This document shows positions 16,017 through 24,827 of a stretch of DNA of 64,000 bases, piece after piece (the stretch's first letter is position 1; each line of letters begins with the position of its first letter). A program made the translations under genes and the position numbers. The DNA is from Bergeyella sp. (lineage in GTDB: Bacteria > Bacteroidota > Bacteroidia > Flavobacteriales > Weeksellaceae), in the NCBI GenBank assembly GCA_030263285.1, contig SZYB01000001.1, positions 310,001 through 374,000 on the forward strand. The letters are read 5' to 3'. The notes below the pieces were generated by a model, which saw only the letters and a program-made list of their open reading frames with translations, searched no databases and was not told the DNA's origin.

Positions 16017-16970
16017 ATGGAGCTTTCTGTAGTTATTCCTTTCCTCAATGAGGAGGCATCACTGGAAGAACTTTTTTTGAGAATACAGAAAACATGCACG
16101 GAAAATAATCTTTCTTATGAGATTTGGTTTGTAGATGACGGAAGTACAGATATGTCCTGGTCTGTTATAGAAAATTTAATGATAGACCATCCCAATGTTC
16201 ATGGAATAAAGTTTTCTCAGAACTTCGGAAAATCACAGGCATTGCATGCTGCTTTTGCAGAAGTGGTAGGGAATGTGGTGATTACAATGGATGCAGATCT
16301 GCAGGATTTCCCGGAAGAAATTCCGGAGCTTTACCGTATGATAAAAGAAGAAAACTATGATATTGTCTCGGGCTGGAAGAAGATAAGATATGATAAAGTA
16401 TTGACTAAAAATCTTCCTTCAAAACTTTTTAATGCTGCTGCAAGAAGAGTTTCGGGTATAGATTTGCACGATTTTAATTGTGGCCTTAAGGCTTATAAAA
16501 ATAAGGTAGTAAAATCTATAGAGGTCTATGGGGATATGCATCGTTATATCCCCGTGTTGGCGGCTCATGCTGGTTTTAGGAAAATTACAGAAAAGCCGGT
16601 AAAACATCAGGCAAGACCTTATGGTAGCTCAAAATTTGGTACCGAGCGTTTTATAAGAGGATTTCTGGATTTGTTAACACTATGGTTTATTACGAAATTT
16701 GGTGCCAGACCCATGCATTTTTTTGGAGCCATGGGAACGTTGATGTTTGTCTTGGGTTTTTTATCTGCTCTTTTACTCGGAGTTTATAAGCTGGTAGAGG
16801 TATATGTATTTAAGGTTTATGGTAGACTTATTGTGAGCAATCCCTGGTTTTTTATTGCCCTTACACTTATGGTATTGGGGACGATTCTTTTTGTGGCGGG
16901 TTTTTTGGGAGAGTTAATCATAAGAACAAGAAAATTGGAAAAAAACTACCATATCGAAAAAAAGGTTTGA
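16017..16970 (+). CDS. Family 2 glycosyltransferase, membrane-anchored
   Basis: A 317-residue enzyme of the DPM1/GtrB/ArnC type, which moves a sugar from a nucleotide donor to a polyprenyl phosphate at the inner membrane. The GT-A domain shows VVIPFLNEE at the start, VDDGSTD (about 39-45) and the metal-binding MDADLQD (about 91-97), then a GTERFIRGFLDL amphipathic segment. Two C-terminal transmembrane helices follow (about 238-262 and 279-303). The acceptor and sugar are not predictable. A GIN-domain lipoprotein gene follows after 25 bases. Confidence 0.9.
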   Translation: MELSVVIPFLNEEASLEELFLRIQKTCTENNLSYEIWFVDDGSTDMSWSVIENLMIDHPNVHGIKFSQNFGKSQALHAAFAEVVGNVVITMDADLQDFPEEIPELYRMIKEENYDIVSGWKKIRYDKVLTKNLPSKLFNAAARRVSGIDLHDFNCGLKAYKNKVVKSIEVYGDMHRYIPVLAAHAGFRKITEKPVKHQARPYGSSKFGTERFIRGFLDLLTLWFITKFGARPMHFFGAMGTLMFVLGFLSALLLGVYKLVEVYVFKVYGRLIVSNPWFFIALTLMVLGTILFVAGFLGELIIRTRKLEKNYHIEKKV

Positions 16971-16995
16971 CTGACCTTAGAATAGAGAATAAATA

Positions 16996-17739
16996 ATGAG
17001 GAGTTCATGTAGATTATTGGTGTCTTTTAGGCCAGTCCTTTTGTTGTATTTAGGCACATTTTTCTTGTTTCTTTCTTGCCGTAAAATTTCTCCCGAAGGG
17101 AGAATAGAAAGGCAAGAGATGGAAATATCCTCTGTTAAAATTATAAATGCCAAAGGGAAATACAGAATTTTTTGGGTGCATTCTCGCAAAAATTTGATAG
17201 AGATAGAAACCTATAAAAATATTTATGACAATCTAAACATCTTAGTAGGTAATGATAGGCTTGATATTTCAGAGGAGAAAGAGGTAGAGAAGGTGGATTT
17301 TTACACTCTTACCGTATACTCTGATAAGTATCCCGATTGCATTAGTATTTCGGATTCCGTGGAGTTTAATATTTCGGGGGAAATGGTGAGAAAAGATATG
17401 CATCTCAATATGGAAAACAATGCCAAATTTATTGGCAGTCTCAATATTGACTCTTTAAAAATTGATATGAAAAATGGCTCATTAGCCAATTTTAAGGGTT
17501 CTGCAAAAAATGTATTCCTAAATATACGGGATACTGCGAGTTTGATAGCGCCTTATCTTCTGATAGATAAAATAAATATAAGGGCAAGAAATGGTATATA
17601 CGCAGAGATAAATGTTAAAGACAGCCTTAGGGGGAGTGTAGAAAATTCGGCAAAACTGGTTTATTATGGCAGTCCTGCAGGGAGACTGAAAAAGACGAAA
17701 TATGCAGTTGTGGAAAATAAATCTTTGTTTGATTTGTAA
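16996..17739 (+). CDS. GIN-domain (DUF2807) putative lipoprotein
   Basis: A 247-residue exported protein. The N-terminus has a hydrophobic signal ending in a lipobox-like FLFLSC with Cys at about 28, so it is probably a lipoprotein. The rest is a regular beta-rich pattern (FNISGEMVRKDM, NAKFIGSLNIDSLKIDMKNG, VENSAKLVYYGSPAGRLKK) typical of the Bacteroidota head-GIN domain, a right-handed beta-helix-like fold of unknown function. It is placed between a glycosyltransferase and a phosphosugar mutase, consistent with an envelope role, which is inference. Confidence 0.78.
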   Translation: MRSSCRLLVSFRPVLLLYLGTFFLFLSCRKISPEGRIERQEMEISSVKIINAKGKYRIFWVHSRKNLIEIETYKNIYDNLNILVGNDRLDISEEKEVEKVDFYTLTVYSDKYPDCISISDSVEFNISGEMVRKDMHLNMENNAKFIGSLNIDSLKIDMKNGSLANFKGSAKNVFLNIRDTASLIAPYLLIDKINIRARNGIYAEINVKDSLRGSVENSAKLVYYGSPAGRLKKTKYAVVENKSLFDL

Positions 17740-17754
17740 CAAAAGGGTAAAAAA

Positions 17755-19476
17755 ATGAAAGAAATAAGCGTCTTAGATAAGGCTAAAGAGTGGCTGGAAG
17801 ATTATTTTGATCATTCCACGAGAATAAAGGTACAAGATCTCATTGATAGAGATGATTTGGAATTGGAGGATGCTTTTTACAAAAATCTGGAGTTTGGGAC
17901 CGGTGGGATGCGTGGGATTATGGGGGTAGGAACCAACCGTATAAACAAGTATACTCTGGGTCAGGCGACTCAGGGTTTGGCAAATTACCTGCATAAAAAA
18001 TTTTATGGTAAAGAAATTAAGGTGGCTGTTGCTTATGATGTAAGGAATCACTCCAAAGAATTTGCAAAAATTGTAGCGGATGTACTTACTGCAAACAACA
18101 TACATGTTTTGTTGTTTAAAGATCACAGACCCACACCGGAGCTTTCTTTTGTGGTGAGAGACAAAGGGTGTAATGCGGGGATAGTACTTACTGCTTCCCA
18201 CAATCCCCCGGAGTATAACGGTTATAAGGTGTACTGGAATGATGGAGCACAAATTGTACCCCCGGACGATGTAGCCATCATAGAAGAGGTAAAAAAAGTA
18301 AAATTTTCGGAGATCGATTTTAAGGGAAACGATCACCTTACAGAGAAGTTGGGCGAAGAAGCAGACCAAGGATACATAGATGCTTGTATTAAAAACTCTC
18401 TTTACCAGGATTTAGGCAGAGATAGGCTGAATGTGGTGTTTACAGCTATCCATGGCACTACCTATGCTACGATCCCAAAAGCTTTGGAAAAAGCAGGGTT
18501 TTCCAGAGTAGACTCGGTAAGAGAACAGGGGATCCCCAGCGGAAATTTCCCTACGGTGGACTCTCCAAACCCGGAAGAGCCGGAAGCGCTTTCCATGGCA
18601 ATGGATTTGGCTGAAACAACCAATGCAGACATTGTGATAGGAACAGACCCGGACGGAGATCGTGTGGGTATTGCGGTAAGGAATCTGGAAGACGAGATGG
18701 AGCTTCTCAACGGCAACCAGACCAATGTTGCCCTTAGTTATTATATTTTGGACCAATGGAGAAGAAAGGGAAAAATTACAGGGAACGAATTTATAGGATC
18801 TACCATCGTAAGTTCGGATGTTTTTCTGGACTTGGCACGGAAATTTGGAGTGGACTGTAAGGTAGGTCTTACGGGCTTTAAATGGATTGGAAAAATGATA
18901 AGGGAAGAAGCGGGGAAGAGAAAATTTATCTGTGGTGGAGAAGAGAGTTATGGTTTTCTTACCGGGGACTTTGTTAGGGATAAAGATTCTTGTGGGACGG
19001 CATTATTGGCTTGCGAGATGGCGGCGTACTATAAGTACCGGGGAAGCTCTTTTTATCGATTTCTGCTGGGGGTATATAAAGAGTTAGGGTTTTACCGGGA
19101 GAGTCTGGTAAATTTAGTGCGAAAGGGAAGAGAAGGAACGGAGGAAATCAAAGGAATGATGAATAATTTTAGAAAAACCCCCCCTGAAAAGCTTGCGGGA
19201 TCTCAAGTGATCTGTATACAGGATTTTGAGAAACAAATCAGAGTTGACCTTAAAGAAAACACTTTCGAAGAAATGAAGGAGACACCAAAGTCGAATGTAC
19301 TTATTTTCTACACAGAGGACAGAACAAAGGTAGCAGTGAGGCCTTCGGGTACAGAACCCAAAATAAAATTTTATATTTCGGTAAAAGGGAATCTCGATAA
19401 TATTCTGGATTACAAGAAAAGCGTATTTGTTCTCAATGAGAAAATAAACAGGATAAAACGGGATTTAGGCATCTAA
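17755..19476 (+). CDS. Phospho-sugar mutase (phosphoglucomutase/phosphomannomutase)
   Basis: Alpha-D-phosphohexomutase of 573 residues, interconverting 1- and 6-phosphates of glucose or mannose. The catalytic serine loop TASHNP is at about 146-151 (S148), the Mg2+ loop DPDGDR at about 298-303, the sugar-specificity loop GGEESYG near residue 388 and the phosphate-binding RPSGTEPKIKFY near 525. Length fits the bacterial PgcA-like branch. It is 15 bases after the GIN-domain gene. Which sugar is preferred cannot be told from sequence. Confidence 0.93.
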   Translation: MKEISVLDKAKEWLEDYFDHSTRIKVQDLIDRDDLELEDAFYKNLEFGTGGMRGIMGVGTNRINKYTLGQATQGLANYLHKKFYGKEIKVAVAYDVRNHSKEFAKIVADVLTANNIHVLLFKDHRPTPELSFVVRDKGCNAGIVLTASHNPPEYNGYKVYWNDGAQIVPPDDVAIIEEVKKVKFSEIDFKGNDHLTEKLGEEADQGYIDACIKNSLYQDLGRDRLNVVFTAIHGTTYATIPKALEKAGFSRVDSVREQGIPSGNFPTVDSPNPEEPEALSMAMDLAETTNADIVIGTDPDGDRVGIAVRNLEDEMELLNGNQTNVALSYYILDQWRRKGKITGNEFIGSTIVSSDVFLDLARKFGVDCKVGLTGFKWIGKMIREEAGKRKFICGGEESYGFLTGDFVRDKDSCGTALLACEMAAYYKYRGSSFYRFLLGVYKELGFYRESLVNLVRKGREGTEEIKGMMNNFRKTPPEKLAGSQVICIQDFEKQIRVDLKENTFEEMKETPKSNVLIFYTEDRTKVAVRPSGTEPKIKFYISVKGNLDNILDYKKSVFVLNEKINRIKRDLGI

Positions 19477-19526
19477 ATACTTCGTAATAACTACATATCT
19501 ATCTAAAACTTACTATACGGAGAATC

Positions 19527-20270
19527 ATGAAAATTATTGCAGTAATACCCGCCCGTTACGAGGCCAGCAGATTCCCAGGAAAACTTATGGAGATTTTAGC
19601 AGATGAGACGGTTATTTTTACTACCTATACGAATACTTTGGAAACAGGTTTATTTCAAGATGTCTTTGTCGCTACAGACTCGAAGGTTATATTTGAGGAA
19701 ATCACGAGTAAAGGAGGGAGAGCGATTATGACGGGAAGCCATGAGACAGGCAGTGACCGCATCGCAGAGGCAATAAAGGAAATAGACTGTGATATTGTGG
19801 TAAATATACAGGGGGATGAGCCTTTTATAAGGAGAAAACCGTTGGAAGATCTTATTTCTGTTTTTGTGGCAGATACAGAAAAGGAGATTTCTCTGGCTTC
19901 TCTCAGGATACCGATCACGGAAAAGGAAGAAATAGAAAATCCCAATTGTGTGAAAGTAATTACGGACAATAATGGATTTGCGCTCTATTTTAGCCGATCT
20001 GTTATTCCTTTTATCAGAGAAACTCATTCTGAAACCCAATACTTTCGTCATATAGGGGTGTATGCATACAGAAAGGATGCGCTTTTAGAATTTGCGAATC
20101 TTCCTATGCAACCGCTGGAGATTTCGGAGAAGATAGAGTGTATACGGTATCTGGAATACGGGAAGAAAATAAAAATGGTGGAGACTTCGTTTTCGGGCGT
20201 TGGGATTGATACGCCAAAGGATCTGGAGAGAGCCAGGGCATTATACTTAGCGAAAAATAGATACAGATAA
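19527..20270 (+). CDS. kdsB: 3-deoxy-manno-octulosonate cytidylyltransferase
   Basis: Activates Kdo as CMP-Kdo for lipid A core synthesis in the cytoplasm; 247 residues, normal length. Signatures are [15 protein letters not shown] at the start, ATDS, the [13 protein letters not shown] segment (about 72-84), NIQGDEPF (about 92-99) with the Mg2+ Asp, and [17 protein letters not shown], and [11 protein letters not shown] near the C-terminus. Together with the phosphoethanolamine transferase at the right edge, it shows an LPS-type outer membrane. Confidence 0.96.
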   Translation: MKIIAVIPARYEASRFPGKLMEILADETVIFTTYTNTLETGLFQDVFVATDSKVIFEEITSKGGRAIMTGSHETGSDRIAEAIKEIDCDIVVNIQGDEPFIRRKPLEDLISVFVADTEKEISLASLRIPITEKEEIENPNCVKVITDNNGFALYFSRSVIPFIRETHSETQYFRHIGVYAYRKDALLEFANLPMQPLEISEKIECIRYLEYGKKIKMVETSFSGVGIDTPKDLERARALYLAKNRYR

Positions 20271-20295
20271 ATAAACACAAAAACAGATCCGGAGC

Positions 20296-20967
20296 ATGAA
20301 AATTTTGATAAGTATTTTCGTTTTTCTGTTGGGTTCTTTATTTCACAGTCAAAGTGCAGAAGAAATAATAGAAAAAAATATAGAAGCTACCGGAGGAAAA
20401 ACAGCATGGAAAGATCTAAAATCCATCATTCTGTATGGAAATATTACTTTGGGACTGAAGGATACTTATCCCGTAAAAATTTATCAGAAAAGACCTAATT
20501 TATCAAAAACCCTTTTGATCATAAATTCCAGAGAGTATGTCGTGGAAGGGTATGATGGGAAAAAAGGCTACGTGAGGGATTTCTCCAAGAATCTGCTTAG
20601 AGTAAAAGAAGATTATGTGCCTGAAAATTTTGAATCAGAGTTATTAAATTGGAAATCAAAAGGATATATTGTGAGATTTTTGGGAAGAGAAAAAGTTTTG
20701 GATAGGGAATGTTATAAAATAGAGCTGGGGAGGAACCAGTATAAGACATTGTGTTTTTTTGATATTCGAAGTTTTATGATTCTTAAGGAAGAGAAAGAAG
20801 GTGAGTGGATATTCTATTCGGACTACAAAAAAACAGAGGGGTATACATTTCCGTTTAGAATACAAAGTATTCCAAAAGATAAGGATCACAAGGGGGGAGG
20901 GTATATTCTTAATTTTAGTAAGATTGAGGTAAATCCTGAGATTCTCTCCAAGACGTTTTTGTTCTAA
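20296..20967 (+). CDS. LolA-like outer-membrane lipoprotein-sorting family protein
   Basis: A 223-residue exported protein with a signal peptide (MKILISIFVFLLGSLFHSQS), followed by AEEIIEKNIEATGG, the start of the LolA/LolB-like domain in Bacteroidota. Later segments (VVEGYDGKKGYVRDF, WIFYSDYKKTEGYTFPFRI) fit that beta-half-barrel. Family members bind lipids or lipoproteins in the periplasm; the exact role here is unknown. It starts 25 bases after kdsB. Confidence 0.78.
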   Translation: MKILISIFVFLLGSLFHSQSAEEIIEKNIEATGGKTAWKDLKSIILYGNITLGLKDTYPVKIYQKRPNLSKTLLIINSREYVVEGYDGKKGYVRDFSKNLLRVKEDYVPENFESELLNWKSKGYIVRFLGREKVLDRECYKIELGRNQYKTLCFFDIRSFMILKEEKEGEWIFYSDYKKTEGYTFPFRIQSIPKDKDHKGGGYILNFSKIEVNPEILSKTFLF

Positions 20968-21005
20968 ATAAAATAGAGTGGTGTAATTTTTTAACTTCAA
21001 GACTA

Positions 21006-21579
21006 ATGAAAAAGCTTTTTATATTACTGCTTTCCGTTTCTGCATTTTTTAAAGGGTATCCACAGAAGTATTCTTCCCTTGATAAAGAAAAAAATGGGCA
21101 ACACAAAGGAAAAACAGTATACGATTTTAAAGTAGAGGCTTTACTGGGAGGGATTATAGATTTTTCCAATTTTAAAGAAAAAAAAACTTATTGTGAATAC
21201 CGCTTCAAAATGTGGTTTTACCTCTCAGTATGCAGATCCTGAGAAGTTGTATAATTTATACAAAGATCGTTTGGTGGTTGTAGGTTTTCCGGCAAACGAT
21301 TTTGGGGGACAGGAGCCTGATTCAAATATCCAAATCGGAGCTTTTTGTCGGAAAAACTATGGCGTCAAAATTTCGGTAAAATGAAAAGAGATGGCGCCCC
21401 TATATAGGTATCTTACCTCAAAAGAACTTAATGGGGTGAAAGACTGTAATGTGTTATGGAATTTTACTAAATTTTTGTTGGACGAAAACGGAAAACTCGT
21501 GGATTGTTTTGATAGTGCCATGAATCCCTTGAGCACAAAGATCATGGATAAGATCATGATAAAGGACAGAAAGATATGA
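21006..21579 (+). pseudogene. Glutathione peroxidase, broken by a frameshift, a deletion and a stop
   Basis: Three frame pieces together read as a glutathione peroxidase with a signal peptide. The first (21006 on) has [20 protein letters not shown]. After a nine-A run at 21178-21186 the frame must shift by one base to continue as [20 protein letters not shown], with the active-site Cys. It continues through [17 protein letters not shown]. Near 21365 about six residues that relatives have are missing (NYGVK runs straight into ISVK), and a TGA at 21382-21384 replaces the expected glycine codon before KEMAPLYRYL. The end is LWNFTKFLLDENGK...DSAMNPLS. Removing one A would restore the first junction, but not the stop, so the gene is probably dead. 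Confidence 0.82.
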
Positions 21580-21737
21580 TATTCTTCATGCAGATAATCA
21601 GGAGAGACGGATAAAGATTTATGGTAAAGGAATGAGAAGAATTTTACTTTCGTCGGAATGATATAATATAGTATAACAATCCTAATATATTTTGATCGTG
21701 CAAAAGAAAATTTTTAAACTCCAAACCGAACGACATT

Positions 21738-22658
21738 ATGCCTTTTAATTCTACTGTACAGCAGGCAACAGGTACTCCTACAACCACATCTTCTGCCAAT
21801 CTGAGTCAAGCATTAACAGAAACGGGAAAACAGTTTTTCTCAATTCCTGGCTTTTTGATAGAAAAAGGCAGTCAGATAGGCTGGAGTCTTATAACGGCTT
21901 TCTTGACACTGATCATTGGTTTTTGGATTGCTTCTTTTGTGAAAAAAATTATTCAGAAACGAATGATTGCCAGAGATGTAGATTTATCCGTTCGTTCTTT
22001 CGTCCTTCCCATAATAGATATTCTTCTCAAGATTGTTGTCATCATCCCGGTGATTGCGAGATTAGGGCTGAATGTTACAGGATTTCTGGCGGCTCTCAGC
22101 GGTGTGGGGCTTGCCATAGGGCTGGCTCTACAAGGGTCTTTGTCCAATTTTGCAGGGGGATTGCTCATCATTTTGTTCAAACCCTTCAAAGTGGGGGATT
22201 ATATAGTCTCGCAAGGGAATGAAGGAACGGTAGAGTCCATCAGCATTTTGTATACTGTCCTTGTAACAGATAAGGGACAGGTCATTACGTTGCCCAATGC
22301 CAATCTTTTTAATAATCCCGTAACTAATTATTCGGTAAAGGATTGGAGAAGGTTGGATTTTACTCTAAGAATGGCCTACACGGAAGATTTTGAAAAAGTA
22401 AAAAAAGTGATTCTTGACGTTTTAAACGCTGAACCTATGGTCGATCAGGAAAAAAGTAAATTGGTGGAAATTGGTGAGTTTACTACCACCTCCATAAACC
22501 TTACTGTAAGAGCGTTTGTAAAAAGGAAAGACTATTTACAAAGTTATTGGAAGCTATACCGAGACTTGAAGGTGGCTTTTGACAAAAACAATATAGAAAT
22601 TCCGCATATCAAGAACCAAATAATTCTAACCACGGCAGACAGTGTACAAAAAAAGTGA
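21738..22658 (+). CDS. Small-conductance mechanosensitive channel (MscS family)
   Basis: A 306-residue inner-membrane channel that opens under membrane tension and protects against hypo-osmotic shock. The pore-lining helix is clear (GFLAALSGVGLAIGLALQGS, near residue 115-134), followed by NFAGGLLIILFKPFKVGDYI and the beta-domain sequence TLPNANLFNNPVTNYS. Two helices precede the pore, giving three in total. The N-terminal 30 residues are rich in Ser and Thr and unlike the family core. It appears to stand alone. Confidence 0.93.
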   Translation: MPFNSTVQQATGTPTTTSSANLSQALTETGKQFFSIPGFLIEKGSQIGWSLITAFLTLIIGFWIASFVKKIIQKRMIARDVDLSVRSFVLPIIDILLKIVVIIPVIARLGLNVTGFLAALSGVGLAIGLALQGSLSNFAGGLLIILFKPFKVGDYIVSQGNEGTVESISILYTVLVTDKGQVITLPNANLFNNPVTNYSVKDWRRLDFTLRMAYTEDFEKVKKVILDVLNAEPMVDQEKSKLVEIGEFTTTSINLTVRAFVKRKDYLQSYWKLYRDLKVAFDKNNIEIPHIKNQIILTTADSVQKK

Positions 22659-22836
22659 GGTGCCTGCATTGTCTCTTCAGATTAAACGAAAACCATCCCC
22701 CCCATATCAGAAATATCAGAAAAACCTGTAAGGGGAAGAGAAGCAAGAACAATACTTATGTGAATGTTATAATTGGCGGTTTACCACTTTTTCTCCTTAG
22801 TTAACTTAATTATGTCTGGAGAAAAATGTCAAAAGG

Positions 22837-24150
22837 TCAGTATCTGTAATATTCGGGTTTATAAGGACCTCCTATCTCTACGCCTATATATTTTGCCTGC
22901 TCTGGAGAAAGGGTTTCCAGTTCTACTCCTATTTTTTTAAGGTGAAGGGCGGCCACTTTCTCATCCAATTTTTTTGGGAGCATATAGACTTTGTTTTCAT
23001 AAGCGGAAGAATTTGTCCAAAGCTCTATCTGCGCGAGCGTTTGGTTTGAGAAAGAATTGCTCATCACAAAGCTCGGGTGTCCAGTGGCACAACCCAGATT
23101 TACAAGTCTGCCCTCTGCCAGTACAATGATTTCATTTCCCTCTATGTTATACACATCTACCTGAGGTTTTACTTCATATTTTGTGGTACCGTAATTTTGA
23201 TTTAGCCATGCCATATCTATTTCGTTATCAAAATGCCCTATGTTACACACTATGGTCTTGTCTTTCATTTTTTTGAAATGTTCTGCTCTTATGATGTTGA
23301 AATTCCCTGTGGTAGTGATCACAATATCGGCTTTATCTACCACATTGTCCAATTTTTTCACCTCATAGCCTTCCATAGCTGCCTGCAAGGCACAGATAGG
23401 ATCTATCTCTGTCACTGTGACTATAGACCCTGCTCCCCGGAAAGAAGCGGCAGTCCCCTTTCCTACATCTCCATACCCACATACTATTACTCTTTTTCCT
23501 GCCAGCATGATATCGGTCGCTCTTCTTACGGCGTCCACGGCAGATTCCCGGCAGCCGTATTTATTGTCAAATTTTGATTTGGTAACCGAATCATTGATGT
23601 TGATAGCGGGGATAAGCAGCGTTCCTCTCTGCATTCTTTCATAGAGCCTGTGTACTCCCGTAGTGGTCTCTTCGGACAGACCTCTTATTCCTTTGGCGAG
23701 CTCAGGGTATTGGTCAAAAACCATATTGGTGAGGTCTCCGCCGTCATCCAATATCATGTTAAGAGGCTCTCTTTCCGCTCCAAAAAATAAAGTCTGTTCT
23801 ATACACCAGTTAAATTCTTCTGCTGTCATTCCTTTCCATGCATACACAGGAATTCCCTCGGCAGCAACCGCTGCGGCAGCGTGATCTTGGGTAGAGAAAA
23901 TATTACAAGAAGACCAAGTGACTTCTGCTCCTAAAGCCTTCAGTGTTTCTATAAGTACAGCCGTCTGTATGGTCATGTGCAGACATCCGGCAATCCTTGC
24001 CCCCTTTAGCGGCTGAGAAGGTCCGTATTCTTCACGTATAGCCATAAGACCGGGCATTTCTGCCTCGGCGAGTTTTATTTCTTTTCTTCCCCATTCGGCA
24101 AGGGAAATATCTTTTATTTTGTAGGGCAAATACTCTGTCGCGATTTTCAT
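22837..24150 (-). CDS. ahcY: Adenosylhomocysteinase
   Basis: Hydrolyses S-adenosylhomocysteine to adenosine and homocysteine, removing the product of methyl transfer; tightly bound NAD is the cofactor. 437 residues, full length. Visible features: [17 protein letters not shown] near 80-96, the catalytic DDGGD segment (about 135-139), [11 protein letters not shown] near 186-196, the Rossmann motif GYGDVGKG at about 225-232, and the C-terminal EYYRY-type tail (KPEYYRY). An in-frame extension upstream to 24201 would cross the promoter, so 24150 is the start. Confidence 0.97.
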   Translation of the reverse strand: MKIATEYLPYKIKDISLAEWGRKEIKLAEAEMPGLMAIREEYGPSQPLKGARIAGCLHMTIQTAVLIETLKALGAEVTWSSCNIFSTQDHAAAAVAAEGIPVYAWKGMTAEEFNWCIEQTLFFGAEREPLNMILDDGGDLTNMVFDQYPELAKGIRGLSEETTTGVHRLYERMQRGTLLIPAININDSVTKSKFDNKYGCRESAVDAVRRATDIMLAGKRVIVCGYGDVGKGTAASFRGAGSIVTVTEIDPICALQAAMEGYEVKKLDNVVDKADIVITTTGNFNIIRAEHFKKMKDKTIVCNIGHFDNEIDMAWLNQNYGTTKYEVKPQVDVYNIEGNEIIVLAEGRLVNLGCATGHPSFVMSNSFSNQTLAQIELWTNSSAYENKVYMLPKKLDEKVAALHLKKIGVELETLSPEQAKYIGVEIGGPYKPEYYRY

Positions 24151-24171
24151 TAAATGAAATTGATTTGCAGG

Positions 24172-24204
24172 CAAAATTACATATTTATCGTGCAAATACA
24201 AAAA
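24172..24204 (-). promoter_or_regulatory. Promoter of ahcY
   Basis: On the minus strand TTTTTG (24204-24199), exactly 19 bases, then TAATTTTG (24179-24172): a complete match to the Bacteroidota promoter. It lies in the short divergent gap between ahcY and the phosphopantetheinyl transferase and rules out the earlier ahcY start. Confidence 0.65.
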
Positions 24205-24215
24205 TTATAAACTTT

Positions 24216-24827
24216 ATGCCTTTAATCAAAAATTTATCTGATCATAAAACCGGGATTTACCTGTGGAAATACGATCAGGAAGACAGGTTGGATATTAATT
24301 TTCTTATAGAACCGGAAAACAGAGATAGAGTAAAAAATTATCATCCTAGCAAACTATTGGAAATGTTGATGATAAGAAAAATGCTTAAAAACAGACATCC
24401 CAACTCGAAGATATTATACAGGGACGGAGAACCTTACCTTTTTCCGAGAACAGAGGAAATTTCTATCACACATTCTTTTCCTTATGCCGCCATAGCTTTT
24501 TCTGAAAACAGAATAGGGATTGATATAGAGAGAAGCAGTCCTAAGATTTTAAGAGTCAAAGATAAATTTATTTGTCCCAAAGAGACAGAATTTATACCAA
24601 AGGAGGAGGAGGTAAGGTATCTTACAATAATATGGTCTATAAAAGAATCTCTTTATAAAATGCACCATTCAAAATACTGGTCCCTCAAAAGGCATTATGA
24701 AGTTTTCCCTTTCTCAATAGATACCCCTAACAAAATAAGGTGCAGGGTACATGATGAAACGATTTCAGACGAGTTTTATGCCAGAGTCAAACTTTTTCAG
24801 AATTACGTTTTTACGATAGTAGATTAG
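24216..24827 (+). CDS. 4'-phosphopantetheinyl transferase superfamily protein
   Basis: A 203-residue enzyme that moves phosphopantetheine from CoA to a carrier protein such as ACP. The two family motifs are present: GIDIE at about 101-105 and WSIKESLYK at about 140-148, both holding the Mg2+ and catalytic residues, with SITHSFPYAA before the first. The ATG at 24216 is preferred; the frame runs upstream through the ahcY promoter. Its end overlaps the convergent FUSC-family gene by 17 bases. Its carrier protein is not encoded nearby. Confidence 0.85.
   Translation: MPLIKNLSDHKTGIYLWKYDQEDRLDINFLIEPENRDRVKNYHPSKLLEMLMIRKMLKNRHPNSKILYRDGEPYLFPRTEEISITHSFPYAAIAFSENRIGIDIERSSPKILRVKDKFICPKETEFIPKEEEVRYLTIIWSIKESLYKMHHSKYWSLKRHYEVFPFSIDTPNKIRCRVHDETISDEFYARVKLFQNYVFTIVD

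Noticed and set aside
21382..21384. TGA in the glutathione peroxidase as a selenocysteine codon
   Set aside because: The selenocysteine position of the family (before GFTSQY) is TGT (Cys) here, and the TGA replaces a non-catalytic glycine in the middle of the protein.
24151..24215. SAH or SAM riboswitch before ahcY
   Set aside because: Only 65 bases separate the divergent genes, and the promoter leaves a leader too short for a known riboswitch.
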